Assembly: GCA_963675365.2 (NCBI GenBank)
Contig: CAXXVA010000001.1
Location: 744,001 to 808,000 of the forward strand
Origin: CAXXOK01 sp963675365
Lineage (GTDB): Bacteria > Bacillota > Clostridia > Christensenellales > Aristaeellaceae
Direction: 5' to 3'
Length of the DNA stretch: 64,000 bases
Shown here: positions 42,360-49,180 of the stretch, in pieces
How the letters are laid out: every line of letters begins with the position of its first letter
Numbering within the stretch: position 1 is the stretch's first letter
Position numbers and translations under genes: made by a program
Notes under the pieces: model-generated
What the model was told of the DNA's origin: nothing
The model's input: only the letters and a program-made list of their open reading frames with translations
The model's database searches: none

Positions 42360-42388
42360 ACTATACGGTTTTCACATCCGCTTGTCAA
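42360..42388 (-). promoter_or_regulatory. Sigma-A promoter of the Hsp70/TIR/RyR operon
   Basis: Minus strand: TTGACA (42383-42388), 17-bp spacer, TATAGT (42360-42365). The leader contains the self-complementary GCATATATGC (42311-42320). I see no CIRCE element, so HrcA-type heat-shock control is not indicated. Confidence 0.8.
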
Positions 42389-42499
42389 CCATATAACAAT
42401 GTTTTCACGGGATTCCGGCGCAGCGAAGATTTCAGAAAAACTCGCCCCCGGGCGCGCCGGATCGGCATGCCTGTCAAGCCCGGTACGGACGGGGCGGAG

Positions 42500-42528
42500 T
42501 TGTACCGCGCCGCCATTGCGTGTATAAT
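42500..42528 (+). promoter_or_regulatory. Promoter of the ABC permease gene
   Basis: TTGTAC (42500-42505), 17-bp spacer, TATAAT (42523-42528), 77 bp before the ATG at 42605. Together with the promoter at 42360-42388 it fills the 307-bp divergent gap 42298-42604; I see nothing else there. Confidence 0.65.
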
Positions 42529-42604
42529 CATGGACTGAAAGCGTCTATGACGCGCACGGAGAAAAATACGTGATCGCGACCCGATCTTGCGGAGCATGCC
42601 TGAA

Positions 42605-45600
42605 ATGAAGCCAGACACCGGGAACAGAGCCGGCGGACGGGAAACGCAGGGCCGAAAAAATCGTTTCCTCGCGGAATCCTTCGGACTAAAAATCATCCTG
42701 CGGCAGCCAAAAAAAGCGCTGCTGTTTCTTGTGCTGCTGGCAACCATCGTCACCCTGCTGACGCTTGTGCTGTGCGTGTACCACGCGGTGAGCGGGTATC
42801 TTACAGAATGCGACGATTATTATCACACCATCGCCGAGCTGGAGTACTTCGGCAGCGACTACCCAAGCGCGCACGCCGTAGATCCGGCGATGGCCTCGTC
42901 GCTTTTAGAAAACGCGGACGCGCTGGATCAGCTTTTAACACTGCCGGGCGTGATCCAATTTGACCAGGAAGACGCGCTGCTTGGCGTGATCCCCGGCATT
43001 CGGCGCAAGGACTGGCAGGTGTTTGACAAGGACGCCGCGGTGATCATCGTACAGATCGGCCCATGGGAGCGGGCCAACAACGCCTATTCCGCGCTGATCA
43101 CCGACGCTCCCTTCGCGTGGGGCGATGTGCTGGAGAAAATCACATATATCAATCTGGAGGAAGGCGCGCTGCGGCTGGACGAACGCTACGTGCTGTGCGG
43201 CCACTTTATTGAAAGCTCCAACAATCTCCTTTTATTTCAGCCGGAGGATACGCTTGTCGGCACGGACGGCAGCGGACAGACGCTTTCGGGATGGCAGTAT
43301 CTGGGCGAAGACGAACTGCCCGCGGACAGCCCCTACCGCGCCCTGGCGCAGGTGCTGAAAAACCGCAACAACGGCTACCGCGTCAACCCCGTGACCGACC
43401 TGGCGACGCTGCGGCCCTGGCAGCAGGGCGAGCTGAAGCTGCTGGACGGCGGAAGGCTGTTTACCGCCGAGGAATATGGAACGGACGCAAAGGTCTGCGT
43501 GATTTCCAATATTTTATCCACCATCGCGGATCTTTCCGTGGGCGACACCATCCAAATGAGCCTCAACGACTGCGATAATCTCATCTACAGCTCCTGGACC
43601 GAGGACCTGGCACCCGAAGAGCCGTACACGATCATCGGTATCTATTACCGGACCTCGGAACACCCGGACACCCTGTATATTCCACGCTCCGCGCCCAACG
43701 CGGTCATCGGGATGACCACCGGCTATACGCTGGGGCAGTTCCGGCTGGACAACGATCTGGCTGAAAGCTTCCATCAACAGGCGCAGGAACTGCTTCCGGC
43801 TGGATACCGGCTGACCGTGTACGACGAGGGCTACGGCGCGGTGGCCGGGCCGTACAAGGAGCTGAAAAACCTTTCGCTTCTCTTTCTATTAATTTGCCTG
43901 CTCGTGGTTCCCGGGGTGCTGGCGCTGTACAGCTACCTGTTTATCTCCCGTAGACGCGAGGACGCGCTGCTGCAGCGGGCGCTTGGCGTGGGGAGCGCGC
44001 ACGCGCTGCGCGGGTTTTTGGCCGCGTCCCTTGCCATCACCCTGCCGGCAGCGATGATCGGCCTGCTCGCGGGGCGGTTACTGGAGGGGCGGGTGCTTAA
44101 CTACATCCGCGTTCTGGCCGAAACCCTGGGCATGACGGACACGCGCTTTTCCTCGGCAAACCTGTTCACCGTGCGGCATCTGGCCTTCCAGCCGGTCACG
44201 GCCGGCATTGTCTATGTATTGGCGGCCGTGCTGTTTTTCGCGTTCGTCCTCCTGTTTACGGCCGCGTTCTCCCTGGACGCGGTGCATGAAAAGAAGCCCC
44301 GGAAACACAAAAAGCCGCGCACCGTCCACGGGCACACGTCCCGGCTGTCGGGGAGGCTGAAGTACGCGTTGCTGTCCATCCGGCGCGGCGGTATGCGCAC
44401 GCTGGCGGTTTTGCTGCTGTGCGCGGTGATCGCCGCGTTTCTGGGGCTGTTGACGTCCGCGTCCGACCAGTACGCGGCGCAGCTTGATGAAGTCCGGGAA
44501 AACACGGTGATCCGGGGATATGCTACGGATTATTTCGGCCGGTATTTAAACGGCATGGTGGTCACCGCCAAGAAGGTGCAAAGCCTGATCGACGCGGGGC
44601 TGACGGAAACCGTCAGCCTGACCTGGCAGGTGTCCAACCTCCGCTTTCTGGGCGTCTCCCGCGCGGCGGACGGCACGAGCGCCGAGATCCCGGAACCCTT
44701 CATTCCCACCGACGGCTTTGCCGTGGAAACGCTTCTGTATAAGCTGTCCAAAGAGCCTAAGTGGATCGCCACCAACAGTATCAGCGGCTCGCCGGCCTTT
44801 TACTACGACAACGATCCGACCATCATATGGCTTTCCGGCTACGACGAAAGCTGCCTGACCGCTTCGGACGCGGATCTGTGCGTGCTTCCCGAATCCCTGA
44901 TGGAGCGCGACGGCATTCAGCTTGGCGATACTGTGCGCTATCTGGCGTGGACTGACGACGAGGACGCGCCGTTCGTGCTATATGATTTCCTGGTCGCGGG
45001 CAGCTATGTGCTGACCTACGGCGATGCGGTGATCTATACGCCGCTCGGAATCAATTTCCCGATCGGCGCCGAACCGTCGCCCGCAGTTGAGCGCGCCTAC
45101 CTGCCCGAGCGCGCCTGGGCGGGCAGCTACGATACCTGGTGGACCGGCATACGCCTAAACCGCTTTACCTTCCGCAGCATGATTTTCACCCTGCGCTCCG
45201 CCGCGGAGCTCGATCTGCTGCGCGACGCGCTGGAGGCCGTTCCTTTCGAGGAGGCGGGCAGCCACTCCAGCGTCCGGGATTTCGCGGTGATCGACGACGC
45301 GGATTATATCTCCGCCGTGCAGGGGATGCAGCGGCAGATCCGCTACATGAACGCCCTGTTCATCTGCCTGTATGCGGCGGTGATGCTGATCGGCGCGGTC
45401 GGGGCGTACCTGCTGCAGAACTCCCGCAAGCCGGAAATCGCGCTGATGCGGGCGCTTGGCGTGGGAAGCGTGCGCATCACGCTGACGTTTCTATTTGAAC
45501 AATTTTTCCTGTCGGCGATCGGCGTTCTGCTCGGCGTGCTGTGCTGGCGGGCGACCGGCGGCGGCGCCAACGCGCTGCTGCTGTGGCTGATCGGCGCGTA

Positions 45601-45688
45601 CGAACTGTGCTGGATGACCGGGAGCAGTATCCGGATTTTCAGAGCTCTGCGGCAAAAGGCGCAGGAACTGCTCACGGAACCGGAATGA
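42605..45688 (+). CDS. FtsX/MacB-type ABC transporter permease
   Basis: This 1027-residue integral membrane protein has a TM helix at about 36-58 (KKALLFLVLLATIVTLLTL), a long extracytoplasmic region (about 60-420) and a three-helix FtsX bundle (LLFLLICLLVVPGVLALYSY onward). A second hydrophobic start follows (about 595, RTLAVLLLCAVIAAFLGLL), then another outside domain and a C-terminal FtsX bundle with the typical ALMRALGVGSVRITLTF. It belongs to the class of permeases for lipoprotein, peptide or antibiotic efflux. It works with the ATPase encoded 13 bp downstream. The ATG at 42605 (GGAG at 10 bases) is preferred over TTG 42587 and ATG 42596. Confidence 0.85.
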   Translation: MKPDTGNRAGGRETQGRKNRFLAESFGLKIILRQPKKALLFLVLLATIVTLLTLVLCVYHAVSGYLTECDDYYHTIAELEYFGSDYPSAHAVDPAMASSLLENADALDQLLTLPGVIQFDQEDALLGVIPGIRRKDWQVFDKDAAVIIVQIGPWERANNAYSALITDAPFAWGDVLEKITYINLEEGALRLDERYVLCGHFIESSNNLLLFQPEDTLVGTDGSGQTLSGWQYLGEDELPADSPYRALAQVLKNRNNGYRVNPVTDLATLRPWQQGELKLLDGGRLFTAEEYGTDAKVCVISNILSTIADLSVGDTIQMSLNDCDNLIYSSWTEDLAPEEPYTIIGIYYRTSEHPDTLYIPRSAPNAVIGMTTGYTLGQFRLDNDLAESFHQQAQELLPAGYRLTVYDEGYGAVAGPYKELKNLSLLFLLICLLVVPGVLALYSYLFISRRREDALLQRALGVGSAHALRGFLAASLAITLPAAMIGLLAGRLLEGRVLNYIRVLAETLGMTDTRFSSANLFTVRHLAFQPVTAGIVYVLAAVLFFAFVLLFTAAFSLDAVHEKKPRKHKKPRTVHGHTSRLSGRLKYALLSIRRGGMRTLAVLLLCAVIAAFLGLLTSASDQYAAQLDEVRENTVIRGYATDYFGRYLNGMVVTAKKVQSLIDAGLTETVSLTWQVSNLRFLGVSRAADGTSAEIPEPFIPTDGFAVETLLYKLSKEPKWIATNSISGSPAFYYDNDPTIIWLSGYDESCLTASDADLCVLPESLMERDGIQLGDTVRYLAWTDDEDAPFVLYDFLVAGSYVLTYGDAVIYTPLGINFPIGAEPSPAVERAYLPERAWAGSYDTWWTGIRLNRFTFRSMIFTLRSAAELDLLRDALEAVPFEEAGSHSSVRDFAVIDDADYISAVQGMQRQIRYMNALFICLYAAVMLIGAVGAYLLQNSRKPEIALMRALGVGSVRITLTFLFEQFFLSAIGVLLGVLCWRATGGGANALLLWLIGAYELCWMTGSSIRIFRALRQKAQELLTEPE

Positions 45689-45701
45689 TTGGGAGGCGGC
45701 T

Positions 45702-46370
45702 ATGGCGATCCTCGAACTGAAACATGTCAACTACACCTATCACACGCGTTTCCATACCGTGGACGCCCTGCGCGACGTCAGCGCGGCGTTTGAAACCGGA
45801 AAGCTGTACGCGCTGGTGGGGAAATCCGGCAGCGGGAAATCTACGCTCCTGTCGCTGCTGGCGGGGCTGATGCTGCCCGAAACCGGCGAGGTGCTGTTCA
45901 AGGGAACGCCGACGAACAGGATGGACCTGGATCATTACCGCCTGCACCATGCCGCGGTGATCTACCAGTCGTTCAGGCTGTTCCCGCTGCTGACGGTATC
46001 GGAAAACGTCACCTATCCCATGGAACTGCGCGGCGTGCGCGGGGACGCGGCGTGCGACCAGGCGGCGGCGCTGATCCAAAAGGTCAACCTGCCAAAAACC
46101 GTGCTCGACCGCTTTCCCGATATGCTCTCGGGCGGGGAACAGCAGCGCGTAGGCATCGCCCGCGCCATGAGCATGAACTCAAAGCTCCTGCTTGCCGACG
46201 AGCCGACCGGAAACCTCGACACCGAAAACGGGGACCGGCTGGTGTCCATCCTTCTGGATTTGGCCCATAAGGAGAACTACTGCGTGATCGTCGTCACCCA
46301 CGACCTGGAGCTTGCCGCCCGGGCCGACCAAACCTTCCGCATGCACGACGGGATGCTGACCGAAGGGTAA
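45702..46370 (+). CDS. ABC transporter ATPase (MacB/LolD type)
   Basis: This 222-residue ATPase partners the FtsX-type permease. Walker A GKSGSGKST, Q-loop VIYQSFRLFPLLTV, signature LSGGEQQRVGIARAM, Walker B LLADEPTGNLDTENG and H-loop VVTHDLELAA are all intact. The length is typical for LolD/MacB-type nucleotide-binding subunits. ATG at 45702 follows GGGAGG at 6 bases, and a strong terminator follows the stop, so permease and ATPase form a two-gene operon. Confidence 0.93.
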   Translation: MAILELKHVNYTYHTRFHTVDALRDVSAAFETGKLYALVGKSGSGKSTLLSLLAGLMLPETGEVLFKGTPTNRMDLDHYRLHHAAVIYQSFRLFPLLTVSENVTYPMELRGVRGDAACDQAAALIQKVNLPKTVLDRFPDMLSGGEQQRVGIARAMSMNSKLLLADEPTGNLDTENGDRLVSILLDLAHKENYCVIVVTHDLELAARADQTFRMHDGMLTEG

Positions 46371-46390
46371 CCCGAAATCATCCGCAGTCC

Positions 46391-46424
46391 AAAAGTCCTT
46401 CCGATGATCCGGAAGGACTTTTTC
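46391..46424 (+). terminator. Terminator of the ABC transporter operon
   Basis: AAAGTCCTTCC pairs with GGAAGGACTTT around an 8-nt loop, followed by TTTC. Confidence 0.88.
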
Positions 46425-46453
46425 AAGGTTTCCGATTTTTTTCGCGCGAGCGC

Positions 46454-46484
46454 TTGACTTGGAGTTGACTCCAATGTTTATACT
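46454..46484 (+). promoter_or_regulatory. MerR-type promoter with 19-bp spacer and operator
   Basis: TTGACT (46454-46459) and TATACT (46479-46484) are separated by 19 bp, the stretched spacing used by MerR-family activators. The spacer is filled by the perfect dyad TTGGAGTTGACTCCAA (46459-46474). It lies 33 bp before the merR-type gene, implying autoregulation. Confidence 0.82.
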
Positions 46485-46516
46485 AATACTATCTTCGCAA
46501 ACAGGGAGGGGTTCCC

Positions 46517-46918
46517 ATGACCATCGCCGCCGTTTCCGATCAATACGGCCTGACGCCCGACACCCTGCGCTATTACGAGCGCGTGGGGCTGATTCCGCCG
46601 GTTCCGCGCACGGCAGGCGGCATCCGCGACTACGGGGAGGACGACTGCCGCTGGATCGAGTTCATCAAGTGTATGCGCCTGGCAGGGCTGCCGGTAGAGG
46701 TGCTTGCGGACTATGTGCAACTGTGCCTGCGGGGAGACGATACGCTTTCGCAGCGCAAGCATATGCTGAAAACCCAGCGCGAAGCCCTTGTTCAGCGCAT
46801 TGGGGAGATGCAGGATACGCTGCGGCGGCTCGACCTGAAAATCGAGCACTATGATCAGATTACCCTGCCCATCCACGACGAACCCAAACCAACACGCAAA
46901 AAGGAGACGCTTCCATGA
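46517..46918 (+). CDS. MerR-family transcriptional regulator
   Basis: This is a 133-residue regulator. The N-terminal winged helix is typical (AAVSDQYGLTPDTLRYYERV, GLIPPVPRTAGGIRDYGEDD), with a recognition region WIEFIKCMRLAGLPVEVL and a C-terminal dimerisation coiled coil (about 80-120). The effector region has no metal-binding Cys set; it belongs to the group often placed beside aldo/keto reductases. It should bind the dyad at 46459-46474 and control itself and the reductase gene that overlaps it (ATGA). ATG 46517 follows GGGAGGGG. Confidence 0.93.
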   Translation: MTIAAVSDQYGLTPDTLRYYERVGLIPPVPRTAGGIRDYGEDDCRWIEFIKCMRLAGLPVEVLADYVQLCLRGDDTLSQRKHMLKTQREALVQRIGEMQDTLRRLDLKIEHYDQITLPIHDEPKPTRKKETLP

Positions 46919-48006
46919 GAAAATTTGGCTTTGGCTGCATGCGGCTTCCGCACCTCGGCGACAAACCGGATCTGGAACAGTTCTGCAAGATGACGGATCT
47001 GTTTTTAAACGAGGGCTTTACCTATTTCGATACCTCCACCGTATACGGTGACAGCGAAACCATGCTGCGAAACTGCCTGACCTCCAGGCATCCGCGGGAA
47101 AGCTATCTGCTGACTAACAAGCTGACGGAGCCCCTGTTTAAAAAAGAAGCCGATCTGCCGGGCGTGTTTCAAAAGCAGCTGGAGACCTGCGGCGTTTCCT
47201 ATTTCGATACCTATCTGCTCCATGCGCTCAGCTATAAGAACATTCAGAAGTTTTTGGACTGCAATACGTTTGCGTTTGTCCGCTCGCTTAAGTCCGAAGG
47301 CAAGGTCCGCCGCATCGGGCTTTCGTTCCACGACAATGCGGCGCTTCTGGACGAGATCCTGCGCGAGCATCCCGAGATCGAAGTGGTGCAGATCCAGTTC
47401 AACTACGTCGATTACGAAAACCCGAGCGTCGAGGGCAAGGCCTGCTACGACGTATGCCGCAAGTACGGAAAACCCGTCATCGTGATGGAACCTGTGCTCG
47501 GCGGCGCGCTGGCCGATCCGCCTGAAGAAGGCAAAGCGGTGCTGGACGCGCTGCACGGCGGCAGCTACGCAAGCTACGCTATCCGCTACGCGGCCTCGTT
47601 TGAGGGTGTGGAAACCGTATTGAGCGGCATGAGCACCCTGGCCCAGGTGGAGGATAATATCAGCTTCATGAAGGATTTCGTTCCGCTGTCCAAGGCGGAG
47701 TTCCAGGCAATTGACCAGGTGGTGGCGGCATTCAAAAAGCAGAACCTGATCGGCTGTACGGCCTGTGGGTACTGTGTGCCCGGCTGCCCGAAGAACATCA
47801 ACATCCCCGCCATCATTTCCTGCCTGAACAACCAAAAGCAGCACCCCGGCTGGAACTGCACCCAGTACTACGGTGCGCACACGCAGGCAAGCGGAAAGGC
47901 GTCGGACTGCATCGAATGCGGTAAATGCGAAAAAATCTGCCCGCAGCACCTCAAGGTGATGACACACCTCCGGGACGCGGCCGCCGCGTTTGAAACAAAC
48001 ACATAA
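46915..48006 (+). CDS. Aldo/keto reductase with C-terminal 4Fe-4S ferredoxin domain
   Basis: This is a 363-residue oxidoreductase. An aldo/keto reductase barrel (residues 1-270; GFGCMRLP, YFDTSTVYGDSE, DTYLLHAL, KVRRIGLSFHD) is followed by a ferredoxin-type domain with two Cys clusters, CTACGYCVPGCPKN (about 281-294) and CIECGKCEKICPQ (about 325-340). This fusion type is common in anaerobes and probably couples Fe-S electron transfer to carbonyl reduction. Substrate unknown. It is co-transcribed and translationally coupled with the MerR regulator, which suggests induction by a reactive carbonyl or similar stress. Confidence 0.93.
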   Translation: MRKFGFGCMRLPHLGDKPDLEQFCKMTDLFLNEGFTYFDTSTVYGDSETMLRNCLTSRHPRESYLLTNKLTEPLFKKEADLPGVFQKQLETCGVSYFDTYLLHALSYKNIQKFLDCNTFAFVRSLKSEGKVRRIGLSFHDNAALLDEILREHPEIEVVQIQFNYVDYENPSVEGKACYDVCRKYGKPVIVMEPVLGGALADPPEEGKAVLDALHGGSYASYAIRYAASFEGVETVLSGMSTLAQVEDNISFMKDFVPLSKAEFQAIDQVVAAFKKQNLIGCTACGYCVPGCPKNINIPAIISCLNNQKQHPGWNCTQYYGAHTQASGKASDCIECGKCEKICPQHLKVMTHLRDAAAAFETNT

Positions 48007-48074
48007 CACTTTCGCAACATTTTGCCTATACGGAAACGCCCGTACAGGCATAATTCCGCACAAATTTTTTACAA

Positions 48075-48121
48075 ATACTAAATATTGTGTTTCACCTTTC
48101 CGGCCGCAGTGTATATTGTGT
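48075..48121 (+). promoter_or_regulatory. Paired NrdR-type boxes upstream of nrdG
   Basis: ATACTAAATATTGTGT (48075-48090) and GCAGTGTATATTGTGT (48106-48121) resemble the NrdR consensus (ACACTATATATTGTGT-like). They are spaced 31 bp start to start, three helical turns, as expected for tandem NrdR boxes. No NrdR gene is in the window. Confidence 0.6.
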
Positions 48122-48284
48122 ATGTTTTCACTCGAAGGCCCGGTTTCTTTTGGACTGCAGGCCGAAGAAACCGGGAATTTTATCACCATCGCTCCATCGT
48201 ACGCCGCTCTTGACACCGCATACAGAACTGGATACGATACGAGAACAGACAACCAAACCAAACGACACGCGAGGCGATACGGAC

Positions 48285-48974
48285 ATGATAGCTGGATTGC
48301 AAAAGATGACGCTTCTGGACTATCCCGGCAAGGTGGCCGCCACGGTATTCATCGGCGGCTGTAATTTTCGCTGTCCCTATTGCCATAACGCCTCGCTTCT
48401 GCACCCGGCAAACGACGCCCAGGAAATCACCGAGGACACGGTGCTCGCCTTCCTGAAGTCGCGCAAGGGCCTTCTGGACGGCGTTTGCGTCACCGGCGGC
48501 GAACCGCTTTTGTGGGAAGGCCTGGCCCCGTTCCTCCGCAAGGTAAAGGACCTGGGCTTTCTGATCAAACTCGATACCAACGGCACCCGCCCGGACACGC
48601 TCAAGGCGCTGATCGGGGAAGGGCTTGTGGATTTTGTCGCAATGGATTTAAAGCACGCGCCGGACAAGTACGCGCTTGCCTCGGGCACGAAGGCGGACGT
48701 CCTACCCGCGGTGAAAGAAAGCGCCGCTTACCTGCTCTCGGGCGCCGTGCCCTGTGAATTCCGCACGACGGTCGTGCAGGGCATGCACACGCCGGAAGAC
48801 CTTGTGGAAATTGGCAAATGGATCCAGGGGGCCGACGCCTATTTTCTGCAGAACTTTACAGACGCTCCGGACGTCCTTACGCCCGGCCTGCAGGGCTTTG
48901 AAATGTCCGAATTGCAGGCGCTTGCGGACGCCGTACGCCCCTTCGTACCGGGCACGCGGGTACGCGGCGCGTAG
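48285..48974 (+). CDS. nrdG: Anaerobic ribonucleotide reductase activating protein (radical SAM)
   Basis: This 229-residue radical-SAM enzyme installs the glycyl radical on NrdD. The cluster motif CNFRCPYCHN (CxxxCxxC) is at about residues 26-35, followed by the SAM-binding GGE motif in VTGGEPLLW. ATG at 48285 begins MIAGLQKMTLLDYPGKVAAT, the usual start for this family. The frame is open upstream but runs through the NrdR boxes. It is separate from nrdD (206-bp gap containing its own boxes and promoter), so the two genes may be co-regulated rather than strictly co-transcribed. The length is slightly greater than classical NrdG and typical of the NrdG2-like activases. Confidence 0.9.
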   Translation: MIAGLQKMTLLDYPGKVAATVFIGGCNFRCPYCHNASLLHPANDAQEITEDTVLAFLKSRKGLLDGVCVTGGEPLLWEGLAPFLRKVKDLGFLIKLDTNGTRPDTLKALIGEGLVDFVAMDLKHAPDKYALASGTKADVLPAVKESAAYLLSGAVPCEFRTTVVQGMHTPEDLVEIGKWIQGADAYFLQNFTDAPDVLTPGLQGFEMSELQALADAVRPFVPGTRVRGA

Positions 48975-49002
48975 CGGAGCGGTTGTTAAAACAGCGTAAA
49001 TA

Positions 49003-49049
49003 CAACATGATTTAGTATTTCGTAAAAGAAAATACACAATATGTTGGGA
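49003..49049 (+). promoter_or_regulatory. Paired NrdR-type boxes upstream of nrdD
   Basis: CAACATGATTTAGTAT (49003-49018) is like the reverse complement of the first nrdG box at 12 of 16 positions. ACACAATATGTTGGGA (49034-49049) is a second half-conserved box. The spacing is again exactly 31 bp. Confidence 0.55.
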
Positions 49050-49055
49050 TTTCGC

Positions 49056-49084
49056 TTGACAGGCTCCATATTACGGTTTAGAAT
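49056..49084 (+). promoter_or_regulatory. Promoter of nrdD
   Basis: TTGACA (49056-49061), 17-bp spacer, TAGAAT (49079-49084), directly downstream of the NrdR-type boxes. Confidence 0.75.
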
Positions 49085-49180
49085 AACCATACTAAAACGA
49101 CCAACACTCCCCTCAAGGATGAGCTTTGTGAAAAAGCTGTTTTAGTTGACGCCCCAAAAAAACAATAGGAGGGACGACGG

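Noticed and set aside
47005..48261. 418-codon minus-strand frame opposite the Fe-S aldo/keto reductase
   Set aside because: Antisense shadow of a gene with intact catalytic and ferredoxin motifs; it runs through the NrdR boxes.
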